Origin: Marivita sp. S6314
GTDB lineage: Bacteria > Pseudomonadota > Alphaproteobacteria > Rhodobacterales > Rhodobacteraceae
DNA: 64,000 nt
NCBI RefSeq assembly: GCF_023015985.1
Contig: NZ_JALKAO010000004.1
Location: forward strand, 332,726-396,725
Reading direction: 5' to 3'
The notes below the pieces were generated by a model. It had not been told where the DNA came from. It did no database searches and saw only the letters and a list, made by a program, of their open reading frames with translations. This document shows, piece by piece, positions 45,851 through 54,328 of this stretch. How positions within the stretch are numbered: the first letter of the stretch is position 1; every line of letters begins with the position of its first letter. Made by a program: the position numbers and the translations under genes.

Positions 45851-46725
45851 CAGAGCGTGGTGACGTCCCCCTCTGCACCGACCAGCGTGATGCGGTGCAG
45901 CTTGGCGCGGCGTTTCAGGCCCCGCAATTCGTCCCGCGTCATGAACACCGCGGCGGTGGACAGCGCATCGGCCAGGGTTGCCGACTGGGCCTCGATGCTG
46001 ACCGTCGACCAGCGCGCGGCGTCTCCCTTGGGGCTGAGCAAGTGACTATGCGCGCCAAACCGCAGCGCGCCTGGGGAGGACGTGGCGATGGCCCTGTCGT
46101 TCAGATCCCGCGTGCCGATCTGTCCGTGCTCGGGATCGACAACGCCAAGGGTGAAGGGGCCGCCCATCGCCGCCTGTTCGCCGATATTGATCAGCGCCTC
46201 TGTGGCACCGTGTTGCGCCAGTAAAAGCCGCATCACATCGGTGGCAAAGCCTTGGGCGATGCCGTTGAAGGTCAGCGACTGTCCGGTCTGCAATTCGATC
46301 ATGTCATCCGACGACCGGACGCGGTGCCAACCAATGGCGGCGCGCGCCCGCGCCGTATCGCGTCCGCGCGCCATCGCGTCCCAGACGGGCTGCACCGTCG
46401 GGTCAAACACGCCCCCTGTCAGCCGGTAGGCCTGATCGGCGCGCGCCATCAATGTGCGCATCAGCGCGTTTGGCTGCCGCAGCCGACCCATCATGTTCAG
46501 CTTGGACAGGGACGAGGTCGGTTGAAACAGGCTGAAGCTTTGCTCGAAATTGACCAGCAGGCGCGGCACGTCTGCCAGGGCGCGCTGCGTCAGCTCGGGT
46601 GGGCCATGCAGGGTGACGGACACATCTGCCCCCAGCGCCCGTCCGCTCCAGGTGTCGGCGCGGCCCAGCGTCGGGGCGCAGACGAAGGCGGCGGACAGGG
46701 CCAGGAACCGGCGTCGCTGCATCAT
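45850..46725 (-). CDS. apbE: FAD:protein FMN transferase
   Basis: Attaches FMN covalently to Thr/Ser of target flavoproteins in the periplasm, as in Nqr/Rnf subunits or NosR. 291 residues with a Tat-type signal (MMQRRRFLALSAAFVCAPTL). Landmarks are FSLFQPTSSLSKLN near residue 63, GGVFDPTVQPVWD near 97, FNGIAQGFATDVM near 145 and INIGEQAAMGG near 170. The metal-binding region near ATSSP is present. No target flavoprotein gene is nearby. I chose the ATG at 46723-46725; a longer in-frame extension is unsupported. Confidence 0.88.
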   Translation of the reverse strand: MMQRRRFLALSAAFVCAPTLGRADTWSGRALGADVSVTLHGPPELTQRALADVPRLLVNFEQSFSLFQPTSSLSKLNMMGRLRQPNALMRTLMARADQAYRLTGGVFDPTVQPVWDAMARGRDTARARAAIGWHRVRSSDDMIELQTGQSLTFNGIAQGFATDVMRLLLAQHGATEALINIGEQAAMGGPFTLGVVDPEHGQIGTRDLNDRAIATSSPGALRFGAHSHLLSPKGDAARWSTVSIEAQSATLADALSTAAVFMTRDELRGLKRRAKLHRITLVGAEGDVTTL

Positions 46726-46967
46726 GATGCACGCCCTGCGGCGCGGTCTCGTTTGGCATGCGGCCCAAGGAATGCCCCGGTTCGCGCCGCTTTTGAACGC
46801 TCGAAACCCGTCATGGACCCGACCATAAAAGCGCGCCGTCCTTGCCCCTATGCGACCTTGGTCTGACGCGTGGGCCGCACCTGCGCCGCTTGGCACACAT
46901 GCCCCTAGACCTCTGGGTCCGCTGTGCTATCACGCCGGTAACCACAGACCACCCGGAGCCGTTTGCC

Positions 46968-47414
46968 ATGACCTCGACCAGACGCATCGTCCTTTCCAGC
47001 GATCACGCCGCCATTGATCTGCGTCAGGCGGTGGCCCGCCATATCGCGGCCAAGGGCTGGGACGTGGTGGATATCGGCCCCACCACCCCGGAAAGCACCC
47101 ATTACCCCAAACACGGTCAGGCTGCGGCAGAGCGCGTGACATCAGGTGATTGTGCGCTTGGGATTGTCCTGTGTGGCACGGGGCAGGGGATCATGATGGC
47201 CGCCAACAAGGTTCCGGGGATTCGCTGCGGCGTCTGCGCCGATCCCTTCTCGGCCCGCATGATCCGCGCGCATAACGACGCCAACATGATGTCGCTTGGC
47301 GCACGGGTGATCGGCGAGGGTCTGGCGCTTGAGATCGTCGATGCCTTTCTTGACACCGCGTTCGAGGGCGGTCGCCACGCCACCCGTGTCGACATGATCG
47401 AACAGGCGTCCTGA
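46968..47414 (+). CDS. rpiB: Ribose-5-phosphate isomerase B
   Basis: Interconverts ribose 5-phosphate and ribulose 5-phosphate. LacAB/RpiB family, 148 residues: LSSDHAAIDLRQAVARHI near residue 9, DIGPTTPESTHYP near 37, and LCGTGQGIMMAANKVPGIR near 70-88 with the catalytic Cys region, then HNDANMMSLGARVIG. I chose the ATG at 46968; the longer in-frame start upstream crosses a promoter-like region and is not family-like. Confidence 0.93.
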   Translation: MTSTRRIVLSSDHAAIDLRQAVARHIAAKGWDVVDIGPTTPESTHYPKHGQAAAERVTSGDCALGIVLCGTGQGIMMAANKVPGIRCGVCADPFSARMIRAHNDANMMSLGARVIGEGLALEIVDAFLDTAFEGGRHATRVDMIEQAS

Positions 47415-47546
47415 GCCCGGAACCGGGGATGCATTTGCGCCGCACCCTATCCCTTTGCGCCCGGGTTACCCCATCCGCGCCATAGACCCGCGCGCGTTGG
47501 TCTTTTATGACAAGGGCCAACCCCGTCTGCAGAGGCCGCACATATC

Positions 47547-48746
47547 ATGGGCAGGACAAAAAGCGCATTGTCGATACTGCTGCTATGCGCAGCCTGCACG
47601 GCCTATGACCGGCCCGACAACCTGGAACCCGTCGCACAGGGCGACGCTTACCAGGCGCAATGGCGCGAACCCGATGTGTCCCGCAACGACGCCAGCTTCC
47701 TGCGCTCGGCCGACATCAACGCCCGCAAATGCCGTCCGCTGGGCGCGGAGGGTGGCAAGGGCAGCACCGTCGCTGCTTCTGCGCTGACCGGCGAGCGGCT
47801 GACCCGCAATGATCTGATCGATGTGCGCATCGGCGATGACGAAACCTTCAACGGCGATTACGTCATTTCCCGCGATGGCACCTTGAAACTGCCTTTCCTG
47901 TCGCCGATCCGCGCGCAGGGCCGCAGCACCGCCCAGATCGAGGCCGACATTGCCCGCCAACTGGTGTCCAAGGACTTCTACGTCGATCCGCCGCGCATCT
48001 CGGTCCGGGCCGCGGATTTCGCGTCAGTCACCGTGGGGGTCTCGGGGGCGGTTTTTGAACCGCGCGCGGTTGAAATCGGCGGTGTCTCGGGGGACCGGCT
48101 TGATACGCGGCGGCAAGAGGCGCTCGGGGCCTCCACCGAAGCCCGCAACCTGTCTGCCGCGCTGCGTGCCGCCGGTGGGGTGCGCCCGGATGCCGATATC
48201 TCGGCCGTGCAGGTGCGACGTGGTGGGACTGTCTACCGGCTTGATATGCGCGGCGTGTTCGAGGGACAGAACGCGGTCGACATCATGCTGCTCACAGGGG
48301 ACGAGGTCACCGTGCCGTCGCGCCAGTGTTTTCAGGATCACCTGATGCGGCCCAGCCCGATCAGCCCGCCGGGGGTCAGCCTGTACCTGTCCAACCTCAC
48401 GCAACCGGCGGCCAACAATGCCGCATCGGCCATCGGCCAGACGGTCCGCGAAGTGCCCTATGGCGCGCGCTACATGCAGGCGGTGATTGACGCCAACTGC
48501 GTAGGCGGCCCGCGCAGCACAAGTGCGGATCGCTCTGCGGTGCTCTTCACCCGCAACCCGGTCACGGGGGTGTCCGCGGTGATCGAACGCGACATCGAAG
48601 ACCTGCTGCGCCGGGCCGACCGGGATGATTACGATCCGTATCTGCTGCCGGGGGATGCGCTGGCCTGCTATGACAGCACGATCACCAACATTGCCGAAAT
48701 CGCCCGGGTGATCGGTGTAGTGGGCGTGGTCGCGGCGCTGCAATAG
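47547..48746 (+). CDS. Polysaccharide export (Wza-like) lipoprotein
   Basis: A 399-residue outer-membrane export-channel family protein. A lipoprotein signal ends at LCAAC (Cys near residue 17). The Poly_export domain (about 85-175) begins RLTRNDLIDVRIGDDETFNG and carries the DGTLKLPFLSPIRAQGRS turn. Two SLBB-like segments follow (VSGAVFEPRAVEIGG and a region with LLTGDEVTVP). The C-terminal part is not typical of Wza and ends in a hydrophobic IARVIGVVGVVAAL segment. No polysaccharide synthesis or tyrosine kinase genes are nearby, so it is an isolated copy. Confidence 0.82.
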   Translation: MGRTKSALSILLLCAACTAYDRPDNLEPVAQGDAYQAQWREPDVSRNDASFLRSADINARKCRPLGAEGGKGSTVAASALTGERLTRNDLIDVRIGDDETFNGDYVISRDGTLKLPFLSPIRAQGRSTAQIEADIARQLVSKDFYVDPPRISVRAADFASVTVGVSGAVFEPRAVEIGGVSGDRLDTRRQEALGASTEARNLSAALRAAGGVRPDADISAVQVRRGGTVYRLDMRGVFEGQNAVDIMLLTGDEVTVPSRQCFQDHLMRPSPISPPGVSLYLSNLTQPAANNAASAIGQTVREVPYGARYMQAVIDANCVGGPRSTSADRSAVLFTRNPVTGVSAVIERDIEDLLRRADRDDYDPYLLPGDALACYDSTITNIAEIARVIGVVGVVAALQ

Positions 48747-48815
48747 CCGGAACGCCTCGGACTGCGGGGACACCTGTGCTATACCGGATCAATGGCACGG
48801 CGCAGGAGGACCCCC

Positions 48816-49760
48816 ATGGCCCGGTATCGAGACAGCTTTCCACATGTCGATGCACTCGTGATGCTGGCCTATGTCGGCATGGAGACCGACCTGATCTTCA
48901 CGCAGGGGATCGACCTGCCGGGCTTTGCCTCCTATCCGCTTTTGGAACATGCCGACGGACGCCAGCGTCTTTTAACCTACTACCGTGACCTCATCACGCT
49001 TGGGACCCAAGAGAACGCCGGCGTTATTCTGGAAAGCCCGACATGGGTCGCCAACCGGGATCGCGGTGCAGAGCTTGGCTATACGCCCGAGACCTTGATG
49101 CGCCTCAATCAAGAGGCACTTGCCCTGATGGCGCAAGCGCGTGTGCAGTTTGGCGATGCGCCGACGGTGCTCAGCGCCAATATCGGCCCCCGCAACGACG
49201 CCTATGCGCCGGATGTGCAGATGACCGCAGACGCGGCAGAGCAGTACCATGCGGAACAGATTTCAGCACTGGCGCAGACAGAAGTGGACGTGATCAGCGC
49301 CTACACGCTGGCCTATCCTGCCGAAGCCATCGGCATCACCCGCACAGCACGGCATCACGGCCTGCCGGTGGTGATCGCGTTCACCGTCGAAACAGACGGG
49401 CGCTTGCCCACGGGCGCGTCCCTGCAGGACGCCATTGCCGAAGTGGACGCAGCGACAGACGCCTACGCGGCCTATTTCATGATCAACTGCGCGCATCCCG
49501 ATCATTTCGAAGGGGCGCTGTCAGACGCCGCATGGATGTCCCGCGTGAAAGGTCTGGTCGCCAATGCGTCGCGCTGCAGCCATGCCGAACTGGACAACGC
49601 CGACACATTGGACGATGGCGATCCCGAAGAACTGGCGGATCAACTGGCCGGTCTGAAGACGCGCTTTCCGCATCTGCAGGTTTTTGGCGGCTGTTGTGGC
49701 ACCGATATGCGGCATATGACAAGGATTGCCAAAGCGGTACGCCAAGCGACCTCGGAATAG
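48816..49760 (+). CDS. Homocysteine S-methyltransferase family protein
   Basis: A 314-residue single-domain enzyme of the BHMT/MetH-N type, which moves a methyl group (for example from S-methylmethionine or betaine) to a thiol. Zinc-binding Cys residues are present in FMINCAHPDHF (about residue 227) and FGGCCGTDMRHM (about 292-303). The substrate region DLIFTQGIDLPGFASYPLL is at about 25-45. ATG chosen at 48816 after a GGAGGA Shine-Dalgarno. The methyl donor cannot be told from sequence. Confidence 0.85.
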   Translation: MARYRDSFPHVDALVMLAYVGMETDLIFTQGIDLPGFASYPLLEHADGRQRLLTYYRDLITLGTQENAGVILESPTWVANRDRGAELGYTPETLMRLNQEALALMAQARVQFGDAPTVLSANIGPRNDAYAPDVQMTADAAEQYHAEQISALAQTEVDVISAYTLAYPAEAIGITRTARHHGLPVVIAFTVETDGRLPTGASLQDAIAEVDAATDAYAAYFMINCAHPDHFEGALSDAAWMSRVKGLVANASRCSHAELDNADTLDDGDPEELADQLAGLKTRFPHLQVFGGCCGTDMRHMTRIAKAVRQATSE

Positions 49761-49769
49761 ACCCCGGCA

Positions 49770-50099
49770 TCACTTTGCTTGATCGGTCTTTGCCTGCGTT
49801 TGCGATGTCGGGGTCCGTCGTGCCTTGGCCCAGGCAGCGTAGCGATCGACCAGTTCATGTTCGCAGATCTTGAACACCAGCCAGCAGAACAGCGACAGCG
49901 ATCCCCACAGCGTCAGCTCGATAACCTGCAGCAAGGCGCCATGCCGGATCGCCTCGGCCCCGAAGGTCTGCAGGAAGGTCAGGCTGGCCATGGCCTGTGA
50001 AAACAGGTTCACCGTGACAAAGGCAAACAGCGCCGCCGTGCACCCCGCCAGCAGGAACACAAGAACACTTGGCCATCGGGTCAGGTTCAGCAGCGCCAT
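49770..50099 (-). CDS. Small hypothetical membrane protein
   Basis: A 109-residue protein with two or three hydrophobic helices (WPSVLVFLLAGCTAALFAFV near residues 9-28, LLQVIELTLWGSLSLFCWLV near 56-75) and a basic, Thr/Gln/Lys-rich C-terminal tail likely in the cytoplasm. I do not recognise a family. It is convergent with the methyltransferase gene (nine-base gap) and 76 bases downstream of the Lrp-type regulator. Confidence 0.65.
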   Translation of the reverse strand: MALLNLTRWPSVLVFLLAGCTAALFAFVTVNLFSQAMASLTFLQTFGAEAIRHGALLQVIELTLWGSLSLFCWLVFKICEHELVDRYAAWAKARRTPTSQTQAKTDQAK

Positions 50100-50175
50100 G
50101 TCGTCTCCTTTGCCAACCGGGGTAGCGCGTCATTCATATCCGGGCAAGTCGCGCGGCTGATCACCAAGCCCCCTG

Positions 50176-50649
50176 TCACTTAACGATTTCCATCACCGCA
50201 AATGAATTGGTCTGGTGGATGCCGGGCAGCGTGTTGATCTTGTCCCCCAGCACCTGCCGGAAATGCGCGATGTCGCGGGTGCGCACCGTCAGCAGGTAAT
50301 CGAACGACCCCGCCACCATCAGGCAACGTTCGATCTCGGGCACATGCGCCACCGCGTCATTGAACGCGTCCAGCGAATTGTCGCCGCCGGTTGCCGACAG
50401 CGACACCTGCACCACGGTCAGGTGGCCCAACCCCAGCTTGTCGCGGTTCACCACCGCCCGGTAGCCATCGATATAGCCCGCGCGCTCCAGCCGCTTCACC
50501 CGCTCGGAACACGGCGTGTTGGTCAGGTTCACCCGCGCCGCAAGATCGACAATCGACAACCGCCCGTCAGATTCCAGCTCTTCCAGAATGCGGTGGTCGA
50601 TCCTGTCTAAATCCCTGCTCACCAGTGAATATCCCTGCAAAATTTCCAT
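50176..50649 (-). CDS. Lrp/AsnC-family transcriptional regulator
   Basis: A 157-residue leucine-responsive-type regulator. The N-terminal winged helix (LDRIDHRILEELESDGRLSI, then VDLAARVNLTNTPCSERVKR, about residues 15-58) is followed by a C-terminal RAM ligand-binding domain with VPEIERCLMVAGSFDYLLTV near 103-122. ATG chosen at 50647-50649. It is divergent from the universal stress protein and alanine/sodium symporter genes, so it may control that amino-acid transporter. The 169-base gap holds a small AGTGA/TCACT dyad at 50698-50710. Confidence 0.9.
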   Translation of the reverse strand: MEILQGYSLVSRDLDRIDHRILEELESDGRLSIVDLAARVNLTNTPCSERVKRLERAGYIDGYRAVVNRDKLGLGHLTVVQVSLSATGGDNSLDAFNDAVAHVPEIERCLMVAGSFDYLLTVRTRDIAHFRQVLGDKINTLPGIHQTNSFAVMEIVK

Positions 50650-50818
50650 CAATTAAGAAAAGTTCCCAAAATTAGGCTGAGAAAATGCCCATTGTCTAGT
50701 GATTGTCACTGATACTGGTCATGGGCGATCAGCCATTGACCACGCTGTTCTGTCCCAAATCCGGGGGCGCAGACCCCCCAATTCAACAATGAAAAACGAT
50801 CCAAAACCGGAGGACAGT

Positions 50819-51256
50819 ATGTCAGTCAAAATCGTCATAGGACTTGACGGGACGGACACCGGCGAACGCGCATTGGCGTTTGCAAAAGACTTGGCGTCTA
50901 AAATGGACGCGTGCGAGTTGCTGGTGATCTACGTCATCGAATGGTCACCCTTTACGTTCCAGACCGCAGAAGAAAACGCCAAACGTCACAAGCGCCGCGA
51001 GGAAGAGATTGACCTTGCAAAAACGCGCATCGTGGATCCGGCAGTCAAGGCGCTCACCGATGCGGGCTATTCCGCCAGCGGTATCGTCCGCCATGGCGAC
51101 GTGGCCGAAACGCTCAACCGCCTCACGGTCGAAAACGGCGGGTCGCAGATCATCGTCGGGCGCGGATCGTCTGACGGCTTCACCAAGCGGGTGTTCGGCA
51201 CCTCCACGCAAAACCTCGTGATGCACGCTGACGTGCCCGTCACGGTTGTTGGGTAA
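50819..51256 (+). CDS. Universal stress protein (UspA family)
   Basis: A 145-residue single-domain Usp protein. It opens MSVKIVIGLDGTDTGERAL and ends with the nucleotide-binding loop GGSQIIVGRGSSDGFTKRVF (about residues 112-131) and DVPVTVVG. It probably binds ATP or a related nucleotide and may sense energy state. ATG chosen at 50819 with a GGAGGAC Shine-Dalgarno. It precedes the symporter gene by nine bases, so the two form an operon; such Usp-transporter pairs often regulate the transporter. Confidence 0.88.
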   Translation: MSVKIVIGLDGTDTGERALAFAKDLASKMDACELLVIYVIEWSPFTFQTAEENAKRHKRREEEIDLAKTRIVDPAVKALTDAGYSASGIVRHGDVAETLNRLTVENGGSQIIVGRGSSDGFTKRVFGTSTQNLVMHADVPVTVVG

Positions 51257-51265
51257 GAGGATCAC

Positions 51266-52819
51266 ATGAACAAGACATCGACATTCTGGCTGACCGCACT
51301 GGGTGCAGCCGCAGCCTCCAGCCCCCTTGCCGCGCAAGAGGCGGTGGGCATCGACGCCCGGGTCAACGAAATCTTTGCCAATCTCACCGGCCCTTTCGTC
51401 AACCTGATCTTTGCGCCGTTTCCGGGCACAAGCTTTCCGTGGATCGTGATGTGGCTGGTGATCGCCGCAACAATCTTCACCTTCTACTTCGGCTTTGTGC
51501 AGTTCCGGTTCTTCAAACACTCCGTGCAACTGGTCAAAGGCGACTATTCCGATCCCAATGACGCAGGTGAGGTCAGCCACTTTCAGGCCCTTGCCACAGC
51601 CCTGTCCGGCACGGTCGGTCTTGGCAATATCGCCGGCGTCGCGGTGGCGGTCGGCATTGGCGGGCCGGGGGCCACGTTCTGGATGATCCTTGCCGGTCTT
51701 CTGGGCATGGCGTCCAAGTTCACCGAGTGTACGCTGGGCGTGAAGTACCGCAACGAATACCCCGATGGCACCGTGTCCGGTGGCCCGATGTACTACATTT
51801 CCAAGGGCTTTTCGGAACTGGGCCTGCCGGGCGGCAAGATCCTTGCGGTCCTGTTCTCGGTCTTCTGTATTCTGGGTGCCCTGGGTGGCGGCAACATGTT
51901 CCAGGCCAATCAGGCACATGCGCAGATTTCCGGCATTGTCGGCGATTACCCCGGCTGGATCACCGGCATCATCTTTGCCGCAGTGGTTTTCGCGGTGATC
52001 GTCGGCGGCATCAAATCCATCGCCAACGTGACCGAAAAGGTCGTGCCGTTCATGGGTCTTCTCTATGTCGGTGCCGCGCTGATCATCCTGATCGTCAACT
52101 ACGACAAAATCGGCTGGGCCTTTGGCCAGATCTTCGCCGGGGCCTTCACCGGTCTGGGTGTCGCGGGCGGCTTTGTCGGTGCTCTGATCCAGGGCTTCAA
52201 ACGGGCGGCCTTCTCGAACGAAGCGGGCGTCGGCTCGGCGGCGATTGCGCACTCTGCGGTGAAAACCAAGGAACCGATCACCGAAGGCTTCGTGTCCCTG
52301 CTGGAACCGCTGATCGACACAGTGGTGATCTGCACCATGACAGCGCTGGTGATCGTGATCTCGCAGCAACTGATCATTGATCCGGCCACCGGCAACTACG
52401 TGCTGAACGAAGCGGGCACCGCCATTGCCACGGTCGACGGCAATTCCGGGGTGTCCCTGACATCAGCGGCCTTTGCCTCCGGCATCAGTTGGTTCCCCTA
52501 TGTGCTGGCGATTGCAGTGGTGCTCTTTGCCTTCTCCACCATGATCTCCTGGAGCTATTATGGCCTCAAGGCATGGACCTACCTCTTTGGCGAAGGCAAG
52601 ACGACGGAACTGGTCTTCAAGGTCATCTTCTGCATCTTCATCGTCATCGGGGCGGCGGCCAGCCTTGGTCCGGTCATCGACTTCTCGGATGCAGCGATCT
52701 TTGCGATGGCGGTGGTCAACATCTTCTGCCTCTATTTCCTGATGAAGCTCGTCAAGAAAGAGCTGGGCTCCTACGCCGCGCGTTTGCAAAGCGGTGAAAT
52801 CAAGAAGTTCACGCACTAA
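51266..52819 (+). CDS. Sodium:alanine (AGCS) symporter
   Basis: Secondary transporter that imports alanine or glycine with sodium. The 517-residue protein has about 11 helices and the AGCS signature HFQALATALSGTVGLGNIAG near residues 107-126, then the GGPMYYISKGF segment and GFKRAAFSNEAGVGSAAIAH near 310-329. It carries an N-terminal hydrophobic stretch ending PLAAQE that looks like a cleavable signal, followed by a periplasmic part. Downstream is a strong hairpin terminator shared with the convergent RidA gene. Confidence 0.93.
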   Translation: MNKTSTFWLTALGAAAASSPLAAQEAVGIDARVNEIFANLTGPFVNLIFAPFPGTSFPWIVMWLVIAATIFTFYFGFVQFRFFKHSVQLVKGDYSDPNDAGEVSHFQALATALSGTVGLGNIAGVAVAVGIGGPGATFWMILAGLLGMASKFTECTLGVKYRNEYPDGTVSGGPMYYISKGFSELGLPGGKILAVLFSVFCILGALGGGNMFQANQAHAQISGIVGDYPGWITGIIFAAVVFAVIVGGIKSIANVTEKVVPFMGLLYVGAALIILIVNYDKIGWAFGQIFAGAFTGLGVAGGFVGALIQGFKRAAFSNEAGVGSAAIAHSAVKTKEPITEGFVSLLEPLIDTVVICTMTALVIVISQQLIIDPATGNYVLNEAGTAIATVDGNSGVSLTSAAFASGISWFPYVLAIAVVLFAFSTMISWSYYGLKAWTYLFGEGKTTELVFKVIFCIFIVIGAAASLGPVIDFSDAAIFAMAVVNIFCLYFLMKLVKKELGSYAARLQSGEIKKFTH

Positions 52820-52826
52820 CAAACAT

Positions 52827-52854
52827 CCCCCGCCGCGCGTTTCGTGCGGCGGGG
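52827..52854. terminator. Bidirectional hairpin between symporter and RidA genes
   Basis: CCCCGCCGC (52828-52836) pairs with GCGGCGGGG (52846-52854) around a nine-base loop in the gap between convergent stops at 52819 and 52868. U-tracts are weak on both sides. Confidence 0.6.
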
Positions 52855-52867
52855 TCACTTTTCCGGG

Positions 52868-53263
52868 TTACACCATCGCTGTCGCCTCGATTTCAAACAT
52901 CAGGCCGGGCAGGGCCAGCCGGGTCACCCCCAGTAAGGTCATCGGCGGGGAGGCATGCACCGGCCCGAACCGCTGCCCCAGCAGATCGAAGTTCTTCAGC
53001 GCCTCATCCACATCTGTCGCAAACACACCCAGTCGGGTGATGTCGCCCAATCCCATACCGGCGTCTGCCAGCACGGCTTCCAGATTGCGCAGCGCCAGAT
53101 CAATCTGCCCGCGCATGTCCCCCGGGCATTGCGGCGCGCCGTTTTCATCCACGGCGGTTTGACCCGCACAAGTCAGCTGGCGCGACGCGCCGTCGATGAT
53201 CTCGGCCTGATTGTAGCCAAGGTTGAGGGACCAATTCCACGGGTTGACTGGGGTACGTTGCAT
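52868..53263 (-). CDS. RidA/YjgF-family protein
   Basis: A 131-residue trimeric RidA-type protein; canonical members hydrolyse reactive enamine/imine intermediates. Features are AGQTAVDENGAPQCPGDMRGQ near residues 34-54, the LRNLEAVLADAGMGLGDITRL segment, and the C-terminal LFEIEATAMV. The usual catalytic Arg near position 105 (RxxLP) appears as VTRLALPGLMFEIE. ATG at 53261-53263 with AGGAGAA upstream. Divergent from the WYL regulator and probably controlled by it. Confidence 0.88.
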   Translation of the reverse strand: MQRTPVNPWNWSLNLGYNQAEIIDGASRQLTCAGQTAVDENGAPQCPGDMRGQIDLALRNLEAVLADAGMGLGDITRLGVFATDVDEALKNFDLLGQRFGPVHASPPMTLLGVTRLALPGLMFEIEATAMV

Positions 53264-53324
53264 GTCGGGATTCTCCTTGTTCAGATGCATGCAAACCGCT
53301 TAGACATAAATAGTGCCAAAATTT

Positions 53325-53347
53325 GTCACCAATGATGCTATGGTGAC
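53325..53347. promoter_or_regulatory. Operator-like inverted repeat between RidA and WYL regulator
   Basis: GTCACCA (53325-53331) and TGGTGAC (53341-53347) form a perfect 7-base inverted repeat with a 9-base spacer, flanked by TTT and CAAA. It ends four bases before the WYL-regulator ATG and sits 60 bases from the RidA start, so binding there would affect both genes. Confidence 0.6.
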
Positions 53348-53350
53348 CAA

Positions 53351-54070
53351 ATGAACATTCGCTCCCGCCACGACGCCATCGTCCGCACCCTGCGCCGCAA
53401 CGGCACATCCACCATTGATGATCTGGCCGATGAGGTCGGCGCGTCCCGTCGCACCGTGCTGCGCGATATCGGCGCGCTGCGCGATCAGGGCTTTGTCATC
53501 CATTCCGAATGCGGGCGCGGCGGTGGGGTGCAGCTTGACCCGCAATCCGTCCAAACCACCGCGCGGCTGTCTGTGTCCGAGGTGTTCGCCCTTCTGATCA
53601 GCGTCGCCGCCATGCGCGCGGCGGGCAGCCTGCCGTTCTCGGATCTCGCCGATGCAGGGCTCGCCAAGATCGAAAAAGCGCTGCCCTCCGACAAGGTCCG
53701 TGATCTGCGCCGCTTTCTCGATTGCCTGCATGTCGGGACACTGTCACCGCAGCAGGACATCTCGCAGATCGGCACGATGGACCCGGATCTTCTGCCCGCG
53801 TTCGAGACCGCGTTTCTTCAACGGCAGCATCTGCGCTTTCAGTATCGTGACGCCAAAGGGGCCATCACCCAGCGTGAAGTTGAACCGCAAGCGATGCTCA
53901 TCCTGCCGCCGCTTTGGTATCTTGTGGCGTGGGATCCGGCGCGCGAGGACTTCCGCCATTTCCGGATGGATCGGATCAGCACACCCGAATGCCTTGAAGG
54001 GGTGCCCTTCCGTCAACGTCACGTGCCGTTTGAAGATGACGTCTGTCCCTACAGTGATTTGCCCCGGTAA
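53351..54070 (+). CDS. WYL-domain transcriptional regulator (YafY-like)
   Basis: A 239-residue regulator. The N-terminal winged helix (RSRHDAIVRTLRRNGTSTID, then DLADEVGASRRTVLRDIGAL) is followed by a helical linker and a C-terminal WYL domain with LRFQYRDAKGAITQREVEPQ near residues 160-179 and PPLWYLVAWDPARED near 188-202. WYL domains sense ligands, often nucleic-acid- or metabolite-derived. Divergent from the RidA gene across an 87-base gap carrying a clear dyad. Confidence 0.9.
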   Translation: MNIRSRHDAIVRTLRRNGTSTIDDLADEVGASRRTVLRDIGALRDQGFVIHSECGRGGGVQLDPQSVQTTARLSVSEVFALLISVAAMRAAGSLPFSDLADAGLAKIEKALPSDKVRDLRRFLDCLHVGTLSPQQDISQIGTMDPDLLPAFETAFLQRQHLRFQYRDAKGAITQREVEPQAMLILPPLWYLVAWDPAREDFRHFRMDRISTPECLEGVPFRQRHVPFEDDVCPYSDLPR

Positions 54071-54097
54071 CGTGGGGCTGAGTGTTAAAGTTGCTGG

Positions 54098-54240
54098 TGT
54101 ACGGTTCAACCGTACAAAACGGACAATCCGCACAAAGATTAACAAGGGGTTAATGGGTCCGATCCGGACCCAATGTTTCGCGCGCGAAACAATTTGAACC
54201 GGTTTGGCCGCTGGCAAATGACCTGTTCGGGGGACAGGTC
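54098..54240. promoter_or_regulatory. Cluster of palindromes in the rlmE upstream region
   Basis: Within 143 bases lie TGTACGGTTCAACCGTACA (54098-54116, perfect 19-base dyad), TTAAC/GTTAA (54139-54153), GGGTCC/GGACCC (54155-54171), GTTTCGCGCGCGAAAC (54175-54190) and GACCTGT/ACAGGTC (54220-54240, 7-base loop). The first looks like a protein-binding operator; the last could form an RNA hairpin in the rlmE leader. Confidence 0.45.
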
Positions 54241-54328
54241 GAGGACAGATTGGTCGGAGCCCGGTTCTGTGCTGACCTTTCTGATCCGCCATGCTACAGC
54301 ACCTGCAACAGCAGCCACCGGTGACAAC

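Noticed and set aside
50945..52369. A 474-codon leftward frame opposite the universal stress and symporter genes
   Set aside because: His/Asp/Gly-rich product, no ribosome-binding site, and both rightward genes have full family signatures.
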